DNA from: Bacteroidota bacterium
GTDB lineage: Bacteria; Bacteroidota; Bacteroidia; Chitinophagales; Chitinophagaceae
Assembly: GCA_023391895.1 (NCBI GenBank)
Contig: JAEWAC010000332.1
Location: 1-6,898 of the forward strand
DNA length: 6,898 nucleotides
Reading direction: 5' to 3'
The notes beneath the pieces were generated by a model. It was not told the DNA's origin and did no database searches. It worked only from the letters and a program-made list of their open reading frames with translations. This document shows, one piece after another, positions 1 to 4,569 of the stretch. Numbering within the stretch: the first letter of the stretch is position 1; each line of letters begins with the position of its first letter. The position numbers were made by a program, and so were the translations under genes.

Positions 1-66
1 GTGCTGATCAATGTGCAGGATAAAATCAATAATCGTTTGAATAACTTCCAATTGCTTCTTTTTTAG
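1..66 (+). CDS. possible 3' end of a gene entering from the left
   Basis: The plus-strand frame beginning at base 1 is open for 21 codons and ends at TAG 64-66, with peptide end NRLNNFQLLLF. The other two plus frames hit stops within the first 21 bases. This is compatible with the tail of a gene that starts outside the window, but 21 codons are too few to show it is coding and no family can be recognised. It could equally be chance. Confidence 0.2.
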   Translation: MLINVQDKINNRLNNFQLLLF

Positions 67-446
67 ATGGCCAAAAATATAAATATCACCTTACTTCCAC
101 CGATCTATTTTCTAAAATAGAAGCAAAAAATTCCAACGCATTTAATTATAATCAACTCCTGCACATCGGGTCAACTATTAAACGTCACCCTGCCGGCCTT
201 CACTTAAACCACCCGCAGGTTCTGTAACCTGTTGGCAAATGAAAAAAGAAATTGCAATAAACCAGTTTTACAGAAAAGGGCATTGCCCTTATTTATACTG
301 TTGCCGAGCTTTCCTGATTTACGTTTAAAAACCTTTCAGTAAACAAAATCGATAAAGGTCGATCAGGTGTTTAGAAAACCGGTTCTGTTACAAACTTTTT
401 TTACAGGTATATAAAAATGGCGCCCTTACTTGGCCTTTTTATACAA
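67..446. other. intergenic region, AT-rich, no gene seen
   Basis: No convincing reading frame is present in either direction. Two short perfect inverted repeats are visible: CAGGTT/AACCTG at 216-221 and 226-231 (4-nt loop), and AAGGGC/GCCCTT at 276-281 and 285-290 (3-nt loop). Read on the minus strand, the second is followed by TTTTCT and could act as a weak terminator. A third hairpin at 413-440 is listed separately. No promoter box of the TAnnTTTG type was recognised. Confidence 0.5.
413..440 (-). terminator. candidate terminator after the zinc-ribbon gene
   Basis: AAAAA-T-GGC at 413-421 pairs with GCC-TTTTT at 433-440, giving an 8-bp stem with one bulged base and an 11-nt loop. The stem is flanked by A and T runs, so it could work in both directions. 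On the minus strand it begins 7 nt after the stop codon of the zinc-ribbon gene and is followed by TTTTTATAT. Only three pairs are G-C, so strength is doubtful. Confidence 0.35.
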
Positions 447-707
447 TTAATAAATGTATTCATCGCAATTCGGGCACTCGGTTTTATTTTGACTGATGTA
501 TTGTTCTTTAGCACCGCATAATCCGCAAATGATCACAGGCTTTCGGATATCTTCTTTTGCCGGGCTGATTTCTGCTTTAGGTGTGCTGCTTTTACTCATT
601 TCATTATTTACATCTACTTCCACTAGCATATAACTCGTTTTATAGTTTAAAACATATATCGCACCATTGCCGGCTACTCTTTTCCCTTCATCCGGTGCTT
701 TTTTCAA
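447..707 (-). CDS. small zinc-ribbon protein, start uncertain (possibly 5'-truncated)
   Basis: The protein is 86 residues if translation begins at the TTG at 705-707. The C-terminal 26 residues carry two CxxC knuckles (C61-x2-C64 and C78-x2-C81, the second as ECPNCDEYIY), the pattern of a zinc ribbon that binds one Zn2+. The N-terminal part has no recognised domain; residues 38-57 are polar and linker-like. The start is doubtful. There is no ATG before codon 27 (627-629) or codon 37 (597-599), and no clear ribosome-binding site before any candidate. The same frame stays open a further 24 codons upstream, reading HPWETAAYKHLKQF, until TAA at 780-782. That extension looks protein-like, so this may be the 3' end of a larger gene that lost its front. 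Function cannot be named; zinc ribbons of this size occur in many unrelated proteins. Confidence 0.5.
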   Translation of the reverse strand: MKKAPDEGKRVAGNGAIYVLNYKTSYMLVEVDVNNEMSKSSTPKAEISPAKEDIRKPVIICGLCGAKEQYISQNKTECPNCDEYIY

Positions 708-943
708 CTGACTTACTGTGAACGTTTTAGAGCGAAACTGTTTTAAATGCTTATAGGCCGCAGTTTCCCACGGATGACCTTAAGAGTAAAAAAATCAACA
801 CTTTGTTACTCAACTGAACCTTAAAACCGATACAGAAACTGGATTTGGGCCTACAAAGAAGCTTGTAATGCCTTAACATGGCAGCTGCAATCAGCCAATG
901 GGCTGGTTCTGCCGCTAACATGGTTCATGAGAACTATGATCTT

Positions 944-971
944 TTAAAGATGTCAGCTTAAAGATGTCAGC
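944..971. repeat. perfect 14-bp tandem duplication
   Basis: TTAAAGATGTCAGC occurs twice, back to back, at 944-957 and 958-971, ending 5 nt before the stop codon of the DUF2158-like gene (downstream of that gene on its strand). It looks like a recent replication-slippage duplication. The rest of the 708-976 gap holds only a 56-codon minus-strand frame (751-921) without a recognisable family or ribosome-binding site, and a small hairpin CAGCC/GGCTG at 892-905. Confidence 0.85.
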
Positions 972-976
972 CTGCT

Positions 977-1198
977 TTACTCCGCTACCAGCACCAGCGT
1001 GTCCTGGTGAAAGTTGCTTTTTTTCAGCTCATCTTCCTTAAACCACTGGCAGGTAACCATGCCTGTTTCCTGCGAGGGTTTGGCCTTACCAATCAGGCCG
1101 CCCAGGATATCGTTCCACACCTCGTATTCTACTACTGTCATTACTGGACCACCTGACCTGAGTCGTACCTGGTCTCCCGTTTTAAATTTTCTTTCCAT
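977..1198 (-). CDS. DUF2158 / YodC-like small protein
   Basis: This 73-residue protein fits the DUF2158 (YodC) family of short bacterial proteins of unknown biochemical role. Two family signatures are visible. The first is GDQVRLRSGGPVMTV at residues 8-22 (consensus GDxVxLKSGGPxMTV); the second is VTCQWF at 48-53, followed by the usual acidic/charged turn and a C-terminal Leu/Val strand. Between them, residues 27-46 form an insertion longer than in the shortest family members. An ATG six codons further upstream (1214-1216) is possible, but the ATG at 1196-1198 is preferred because AAGGA lies 7 nt before it, and because the family usually starts just before the F/YKxGD motif. The gene stands alone on the minus strand. 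A candidate -7 box is only approximate (AACCTTTG at 1252-1259, minus strand). Family assignment is firm; function is unknown. Confidence 0.85.
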   Translation of the reverse strand: MERKFKTGDQVRLRSGGPVMTVVEYEVWNDILGGLIGKAKPSQETGMVTCQWFKEDELKKSNFHQDTLVLVAE

Positions 1199-1205
1199 TC
1201 CTGCA

Positions 1206-1212
1206 TCCTTTT
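1206..1212 (-). promoter_or_regulatory. ribosome-binding site deciding the DUF2158-like start
   Basis: On the minus strand AAAAGGA is followed by 7 nt and then ATG at 1196-1198. The alternative upstream ATG (1214-1216) has no purine-rich box before it and would place this box inside the coding sequence. Confidence 0.5.
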
Positions 1213-1271
1213 GCATAAATATACAGCAGTTTCTTTTAAATCGATCGGGATCAAAGGTTCAGTGCATGGCT

Positions 1272-1478
1272 TTAATCATTCTTACTAAATGGCTCAATCT
1301 TATCACCGTATCCATAAATTACCAACCTCACGGGTGCAGCTCCAGTACTGATAACCGTAATTTTCACATTTAATGACGTACCATTACCCGATCTTTCAAA
1401 ACTCATATGGGTAAATGCTTCAATGGCATTGTCATTGTTGCGCTTTGCACCAAAGGGGTTGCTATGACACTCATACAT
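1272..1478 (-). CDS. doubtful small ORF, overlaps the divergent gene start
   Basis: A 68-codon frame runs from the ATG at 1476-1478 (or a TTG two codons earlier) to the stop at 1272. The C-terminal half, for example SLNVKITVISTGAAPVRLVI, alternates hydrophobic and polar residues like beta strands and has a natural composition. No family is recognised. Against it: there is no ribosome-binding site, and its 5' end overlaps the start of the better-supported plus-strand gene at 1464 by 15 nt. It could be a real small gene upstream of the DUF2158-like gene, a remnant, or an accidental antisense frame. Confidence 0.25.
   Translation of the reverse strand: MYECHSNPFGAKRNNDNAIEAFTHMSFERSGNGTSLNVKITVISTGAAPVRLVIYGYGDKIEPFSKND
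1452..1458 (+). promoter_or_regulatory. ribosome-binding site of the 81-residue protein gene
   Basis: AAAGGGG lies 5 nt before ATG 1464-1466. It is one of the best Shine-Dalgarno-like boxes in this window and supports this start over both the upstream ATG at 1407 and the downstream ATG at 1488. Confidence 0.5.
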
Positions 1479-1709
1479 TTTCAATCAATGAGTCAGCATG
1501 AGCAATACAAGTTTACGCTGACGAAAGGAGTTCCGGTATCAGAGCGTTTGAAAGAAGACTTTACGCTGCTGCTATATCAATTACCCAATTTTTATGTGGA
1601 GCTGTACTACCATACGGCAACCAATGAATTGGTGTGGATTAACAGTTTTGACTCCATCACAGAACTGGAGCCTTACCTGAGCCATATCAATGTGCAGGGG
1701 CTGGTTTGA
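1464..1709 (+). CDS. small hypothetical protein (81 residues)
   Basis: The family is not recognised with certainty. The protein has no signal peptide, cysteine motif or membrane segment. Its second half reads NFYVELYYHTATNELVWI at about residues 42-59, then SFDSITELEPYLSHI. From memory, this resembles a group of short Chitinophagaceae hypothetical proteins with a V-E-x-x-Y-x3-T-N-x-(I/L)-V core followed by LEPYL; this is a loose recollection, not a search result. A frame open from 1407 exists, but the ATG at 1464 is chosen because AAAGGGG precedes it by 5 nt and the residues before it do not resemble the rest. ATG 1488 is a second possibility. The gene has no same-strand partner nearby. A copy of the ACTTTTTAAAAAACCCATAT motif begins 22 nt after its stop. 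Expected to be a small cytoplasmic protein of unknown role. Confidence 0.6.
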   Translation: MTLIHFQSMSQHEQYKFTLTKGVPVSERLKEDFTLLLYQLPNFYVELYYHTATNELVWINSFDSITELEPYLSHINVQGLV

Positions 1710-1730
1710 AGGTGACCTGCTACCGCGCAT

Positions 1731-1750
1731 ACTTTTTAAAAAACCCATAT
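1731..1750 (+). repeat. copy A of the recurrent A/T-rich motif
   Basis: ACTTTTTAAAAAACCCATAT. The same 18-20-bp sequence, with 0 to 2 differences, recurs at 3717-3736 (plus), 4215-4234 (minus) and 4386-4403 (minus). Here it stands alone, 22 nt after the stop of the 81-residue protein gene, with no inverted partner seen nearby. Confidence 0.6.
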
Positions 1751-1875
1751 TGATAGTAAGCTCAGCAGCTCATCATCAATTTTCAGGTTTTTGCCGGTGT
1801 AGCGGACCATTTTAGAGGATCCATCAAAAATTTAATCACATTCTAATAATGACAAATATTTACTATGAAAGCCTG

Positions 1876-1906
1876 AAAAGGACCCGGGCCGGTATCGGGT
1901 TCTTTT
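1876..1906 (-). terminator. rho-independent terminator
   Basis: AAAAGGACCCG (1876-1886) pairs with CGGGTTCTTTT (1896-1906) over 11 positions with one G-T pair, closing a 9-nt loop. The GC-rich core with A and T flanks is the form usual for intrinsic terminators and can work in both directions. On the minus strand it begins 11 nt after the stop codon of the 1918-2037 frame. That supports a transcribed gene, or the end of one, having been there. On the plus strand it could stop read-through from the gene ending at 1709, 166 nt away. Confidence 0.7.
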
Positions 1907-1917
1907 AATGAATAGCC

Positions 1918-2037
1918 TTACCTATAAAAAGAAAGCAACTGCGGCGACGACAAAAGACGCTTTCCTGCCTGGCGTTTTTCTTTCGGGTTAAGAGCAATAA
2001 ACCGTTCAAAATCAGCTCCGGGAAAAAGCGCATTCAT
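1918..2037 (-). pseudogene. 39-codon frame, probable 3' remnant of a gene
   Basis: From ATG 2035-2037 the frame encodes 39 residues, beginning MNALFPGADFERFI and ending LLSSPQLLSFYR, before TAA at 1918-1920. The frame is open six codons further upstream, to TAA at 2056-2058. The composition is natural for a soluble protein end and a good terminator follows 11 nt later, which is unusual for a chance frame. No family is recognised and no ribosome-binding site is seen. It may be the surviving tail of a truncated gene, or a very small intact gene. Confidence 0.3.
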
Positions 2038-2047
2038 ACTAAAACTG

Positions 2048-2055
2048 TAACTTTG
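2048..2055 (+). promoter_or_regulatory. candidate -7 box upstream of the GYF-domain gene
   Basis: TAACTTTG matches the Bacteroidetes -7 consensus TAnnTTTG exactly. No TTTG is found 17-23 nt upstream to serve as the -33 box. If used, the transcript would carry a leader of about 145 nt before ATG 2207. A second, imperfect box, TAACTTTC at 2155-2162, lies closer to the gene. Confidence 0.25.
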
Positions 2056-2206
2056 TTATTGGAGCACATGGTTTTTTCACAATCGCCTGCCAACCATTAC
2101 TATAATTAGGTTTTCTTTAATAGCATAGGCGCAATACGGGTTTTAAAGAATCGTTAACTTTCCAAGATGTTGTAATCAATGCCCTGGAGACTAAAAAGGA
2201 ACAGCT

Positions 2207-3697
2207 ATGCAAAAAATTTATTTACTCCTCCGCAACAACAGACAAATAGGGCCGCATACCCTGGAAGAATTGGTGAAGCTGGGGCTTAAGTCCCATGACC
2301 TGGTATGGGTGGAGGGTAAAAGCAACAGCTGGCTGTACCCCACCGAAATAGAAGCTTTAAAACCCTATATCCAGGATGCAGCAGGCACTGTAGCCCCTAA
2401 TCTGCACCCCCCGGCAAAAGCCCCCGAAACCAAACCGCAGGAAAACAAAGAAAATAAGCCGCAGGAAAATAAAGCCACCCCGAAGGCACAACAACCTGCA
2501 CCGCAAAAAAACGAACCACCCAAAAGCATTTTTGTAAGCCTGCCCCATCCACCAGCGGCGCAGCCAACCGCACCGGCAGAACCCACCCCCGCCGAAAAGC
2601 TGGAACAAAAGGCAGAGGCGTTGCGACAAAGGGCTCAATCTTTTACCCCAGAACCCAAGACGCCGGAAACGAAAAAAGCACCCGAGCCAACAGAGCATAA
2701 GGACGAGGCACTACAAACCCATTACACCCGGTCGCTCGACGAAATAGAAGAAACCTACACCTCCTGGGTATACCAGCAAAAAACCGCCAGGAAAAAACAC
2801 TCCCCCGCAAAAAACTGGGTCGTAGCGGCTTTATTGGCGGTGGTAGTGGCTGCCGGCTATTTGTTATTGAAAGACGATACTCAAAATGATAAGAATGTAG
2901 CTGATATCAAGCCTAAAGAGAACCTGGAGCAAGAAACCATAACAGCACCAGCCTCTGAAACAGAGGCCGTCTACGACGAAAAACAGGACAGCGGTGGCGC
3001 TCAGTCCGGCGCCCGTCCGCCGGCAGTGCTGTCCCTGGCTAAAACACCTGCTTCCAGCCCTAAAAAGGACACACCAATCACAACGCCTTCAGATTCGTCC
3101 AATCCCGCCGCACCCTTAACCGCTGGTACTGGTAACAACCAGCCCCAACCCCTTGCAGCAGACTCTAACCAGGCAGCAGTTACATCCATCAATGGTGGCG
3201 TAGCCAGCGCCGATCCGGCCGGTAAAAAGAAAACCTTAGGCGAAAAAATAGATGGCTTTTTTGAAAGGTTTAAAAGCAAAAAAACAGAAGAAACCCCTTC
3301 CAACGAAACCGCCAAAACCACACCTGATGCAGGTAGTGGAGAAAGAAAAGCCACCCAAAGAGAGGACAACGCTGCACCCAACCAGGTCACCACGGTTAAC
3401 CTGACGCCCTATGTGGACGTAACCACCAGCCAGCCAACCGAAAACTGGATGATGGGTGTCAAGGGCCTGAAAATAACATTAAAAAACCATAGCAACGAAA
3501 CCGTTAAAACCGCGGCCGTAGAAGTGCGGTATTATGACGAACAGGATGCGTTGCTGGAAAAAAAGCTGGTTTATTTCAATAATGTTCCGCCCAAAAAATC
3601 CTTAACGCTGCCAGCGCCTGATCACCGGCTGGCCGATCATACCGATTACCAGCTCCTGTCTGCCATCGGCACTGAAGAAGGCTATGTGCGGCAATAG
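2207..3697 (+). CDS. GYF_2 (DUF4339)-like single-pass membrane protein with FxLYD-like C-terminal domain
   Basis: The protein has 496 residues. Residues 1-55 resemble a GYF_2/DUF4339 domain, a likely peptide-binding module: YLLLRNNRQIGPHTLEEL, then LVWVEGKSNSW, where family members have a Gly-Pro after the first strands and a W-(x)-W region. Residues 60-200 are Pro/Ala/Lys/Glu-rich and probably disordered, with KPQENK repeated at 76-81 and 84-89. Residues 204-221 form one hydrophobic membrane helix (WVVAALLAVVVAAGYLLL). The preceding basic stretch (K192, R195-K197, K202) suggests that the N-terminus is cytoplasmic. A second disordered stretch (222-395) contains a short amphipathic basic segment at 342-359. 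Residues 397-496 look like a beta-sandwich of the FxLYD type (ITLKNHSNETVKTAAVEVRY, then NNVPPKKSLTLPAP), expected in the periplasm. AAGGA ends 6 nt before the ATG. It stands alone and converges with the next gene. The architecture suggests an envelope adaptor; no catalytic site is seen. Confidence 0.75.
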   Translation: MQKIYLLLRNNRQIGPHTLEELVKLGLKSHDLVWVEGKSNSWLYPTEIEALKPYIQDAAGTVAPNLHPPAKAPETKPQENKENKPQENKATPKAQQPAPQKNEPPKSIFVSLPHPPAAQPTAPAEPTPAEKLEQKAEALRQRAQSFTPEPKTPETKKAPEPTEHKDEALQTHYTRSLDEIEETYTSWVYQQKTARKKHSPAKNWVVAALLAVVVAAGYLLLKDDTQNDKNVADIKPKENLEQETITAPASETEAVYDEKQDSGGAQSGARPPAVLSLAKTPASSPKKDTPITTPSDSSNPAAPLTAGTGNNQPQPLAADSNQAAVTSINGGVASADPAGKKKTLGEKIDGFFERFKSKKTEETPSNETAKTTPDAGSGERKATQREDNAAPNQVTTVNLTPYVDVTTSQPTENWMMGVKGLKITLKNHSNETVKTAAVEVRYYDEQDALLEKKLVYFNNVPPKKSLTLPAPDHRLADHTDYQLLSAIGTEEGYVRQ

Positions 3698-3712
3698 GCT
3701 TTAGCTAGCGGT

Positions 3713-3738
3713 TTCAACTTTTTCAAAAACCCATATAT
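3713..3738 (+). repeat. left arm of a 26-bp inverted repeat flanking the 156-residue protein gene (contains motif copy B)
   Basis: This arm, TTCAACTTTTTCAAAAACCC followed by ATATAT, matches the reverse complement of 4213-4238 at 24 of 26 positions; the differences are at positions 12 and 18 of the arm. It fills most of the 42-bp gap between the two convergent genes. The core at 3717-3736 is copy B of the recurrent motif. The TTTTT-C-AAAAA centre and a GGTTT/AAACC pair (3710-3714, 3727-3731) could also form a weak hairpin, so a terminator role is a competing explanation. Confidence 0.7.
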
Positions 3739-3739
3739 C

Positions 3740-4210
3740 CTACCGCAGCTTATCCAATTGCACCAGGTAATCATATTGCAGGTCTTCGTGCAGGCCGGCC
3801 ACCACCGCCTCGATCTTTTTTATTTGTCCATAATATAAATTACTCAAAGCCGGGCTTTTTTGCACCGGCACATACTTTTTCAAAAGCGTACAGAAGTAAA
3901 TCAGAAGTTCTGCCTCGGCCAGTTTGGAGCCGGTATACTTGATGTATTTATTCGTAGTCCTTAAAATTTTCCGAACGCTTTTTTTGACAAAATAAAGATT
4001 GCCGGTATTCATGGCTTCAAAGCCCTCTTCCATTTCTTTTTTTACACTATGGATATAAGCCTCCACGTCATCGGCTTCAAACAACAAATACGTCAGCAAC
4101 TCTTTATTTTCTTTTTTAAAGCGTGCCAGCCGAAGGCACAGCTCTATTAACTGGGCCGGTGTAGTCGTTTTCAGTTGCGCTTTAATTTCATTTACGCTGG
4201 CTGCTTTCAT
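3740..4210 (-). CDS. conserved-looking helical hypothetical protein (156 residues)
   Basis: The protein appears all-helical and lysine-rich, without signal peptide, membrane helix or metal-binding motif. Recognisable stretches are LIELCLRLARFKKENKELLT (residues 21-40), LLFEADDVEAYI (42-53), VKKSVRKILRTTNKYIKYTG (75-94) and ELLIYFCTLLKKY (101-113). From memory, proteins with an LxRFKKENKELLTYLLFEA core are found widely in Bacteroidetes as uncharacterised proteins; I cannot name a function. The ATG at 4208-4210 gives the full frame, and no other start fits better. The start is preceded by an ATATATAT run with no Shine-Dalgarno box, which is not unusual in this phylum. A candidate -7 box lies at 4308-4315, leaving a leader of about 90 nt with a strong hairpin. 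The gene converges on the GYF-domain gene and sits exactly between two 26-bp inverted repeats. Confidence 0.75.
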   Translation of the reverse strand: MKAASVNEIKAQLKTTTPAQLIELCLRLARFKKENKELLTYLLFEADDVEAYIHSVKKEMEEGFEAMNTGNLYFVKKSVRKILRTTNKYIKYTGSKLAEAELLIYFCTLLKKYVPVQKSPALSNLYYGQIKKIEAVVAGLHEDLQYDYLVQLDKLR

Positions 4211-4212
4211 AT

Positions 4213-4238
4213 ATATATGGCTTTTTTAAAAAGTTGAA
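4213..4238 (-). repeat. right arm of the 26-bp inverted repeat (contains motif copy C)
   Basis: Read on the minus strand: TTCAACTTTTTAAAAAAGCC followed by ATATAT, 24 of 26 identical to 3713-3738. It lies directly in front of the ATG of the 156-residue protein gene, so whatever binds or recombines here would sit over the translation start region. No clear target-site duplication surrounds the pair. CTAG occurs beside both arms (3705-3708, 4239-4242), but on the left it is 4 bp away from the arm. Confidence 0.7.
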
Positions 4239-4242
4239 CTAG

Positions 4243-4273
4243 GCTCAGGATGTTTCCGGCACCCGTCCTGAGC
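4243..4273 (-). promoter_or_regulatory. strong hairpin in the leader of the 156-residue protein gene
   Basis: GCTCAGGATG (4243-4252) pairs with CGTCCTGAGC (4264-4273), a 10-bp stem with a single G-T pair and an 11-nt loop. It is the most GC-rich structure in this gap. It lies between the predicted -7 box (4308-4315) and the start codon of the minus-strand gene, with TTTTT about 10 nt after it on that strand. A leader attenuator, an operator, or a terminator are all possible; the gap before the T run makes a standard terminator less likely. Confidence 0.45.
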
Positions 4274-4307
4274 AGGTATAATTACGATTATTTAAAAATT
4301 CGGACTA

Positions 4308-4315
4308 CAAATGTA
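4308..4315 (-). promoter_or_regulatory. candidate -7 box for the 156-residue protein gene
   Basis: On the minus strand this reads TACATTTG, an exact match to TAnnTTTG. No TTTG -33 box is seen at the proper distance. Transcription would begin near 4300, giving a leader of about 90 nt that includes the hairpin and the repeat arm. Confidence 0.35.
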
Positions 4316-4373
4316 GCAACTGCACCCACTCTGATTTTTACACTTCTTGCTGAATAGCCCGGTTCATCAACCA

Positions 4374-4403
4374 TTTAAAAAGTCCATATGGGTTTTTAAA
4401 AGT
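4374..4403 (-). repeat. motif copy D inside an imperfect palindrome
   Basis: TTTAAAAA (4374-4381) and TTTTTAAA (4393-4400) are perfect inverted arms around the palindrome CCATATGG (4384-4391), with a 2-nt versus 1-nt asymmetry between arms and centre. Read on the minus strand, 4386-4403 is ACTTTTAAAAACCCATAT, the recurrent motif with one T and one A fewer. It is about 170 bp upstream of the jetA start codon. The dyad form suggests a dimeric protein site or a cruciform, but this is inference. Confidence 0.55.
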
Positions 4404-4490
4404 AGGAGAATACAAAAAAACAAGTTCCTGCCCCATTATTTTACCACATTACATTAAGCTTATTTTTAATTCTTAATTACTCAGGTGTTT

Positions 4491-4522
4491 TTTGTGGATA
4501 TCTATAGCGCTTCCTTGTTTTG
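4491..4522 (+). promoter_or_regulatory. candidate jet operon promoter
   Basis: TTTG at 4491-4494 and TTGTTTTG at 4515-4522 are 20 nt apart. This fits the Bacteroidetes -33 TTTG / -7 TAnnTTTG arrangement with one mismatch in the -7 box. The transcript would start near 4529, about 40 nt before ATG 4570. This argues against the in-frame TTG at 4492 as the start of jetA, since that codon lies inside the promoter. Confidence 0.4.
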
Positions 4523-4569
4523 ATATCAGTGGGGTCGTGATATTTTCGCTCCCCATTTGCAGTAGCGAC

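Larger units (their letters stand above)
1710..2206. other. long intergenic region with a terminator and probable gene remnants
   Basis: This 497-bp stretch has no full-length gene. It contains one copy of the recurrent A/T-rich motif (1731-1750), a short minus-strand frame at 1736-1810 (peptide MVRYTGKNLKIDDELLSLL) that ends inside the motif, and a strong hairpin (1876-1906). It also contains a 39-codon minus-strand frame (1918-2037) and a perfect -7-like box at 2048-2055. A weaker hairpin, AAAGACGC/GCGTTTTT with one G-T pair, lies at 1953-1979. The two minus-strand frames look more protein-like than random sequence and may be decayed genes. Confidence 0.5.
4211..4569. other. divergent intergenic region between the 156-residue gene and jetA
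   Basis: This 359-bp AT-rich region separates a minus-strand gene from the plus-strand jet operon. It holds the right inverted-repeat arm (4213-4238), a strong hairpin (4243-4273), a minus-strand -7 box (4308-4315), the palindromic motif copy D (4374-4403) and a candidate jetA promoter (4491-4522). A plus-strand frame through motif D (to about 4455) has no start codon and is not taken as a gene. Confidence 0.6.

Noticed and set aside
1014..1373. 119-codon plus-strand frame
   Set aside because: It is antisense to the well-supported DUF2158-like gene and its peptide has no recognisable family or sensible composition.
3001..3393. 130-codon minus-strand frame inside the GYF-domain gene
   Set aside because: It is the complement of a low-complexity Pro/Ala/Ser/Thr-rich coding stretch, which often leaves long open antisense frames; the sense strand has domains at both ends.
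3713..4238. Interpretation as an insertion sequence
   Set aside because: The enclosed protein has no transposase features (no DDE or HUH motif) and no target-site duplication is visible, so only the inverted repeat itself is reported.
4359..4458. Plus-strand frame reading through motif D, with peptide KKSIWVFKSRR
   Set aside because: There is no start codon or ribosome-binding site; its likeness to the peptide end SIWVF near 1740 is only the DNA repeat being translated.
4492..4569. N-terminal extension of jetA from a TTG codon
   Set aside because: It overlaps a candidate promoter, uses a rare start, and the residues do not resemble the DUF3375 N-terminus.
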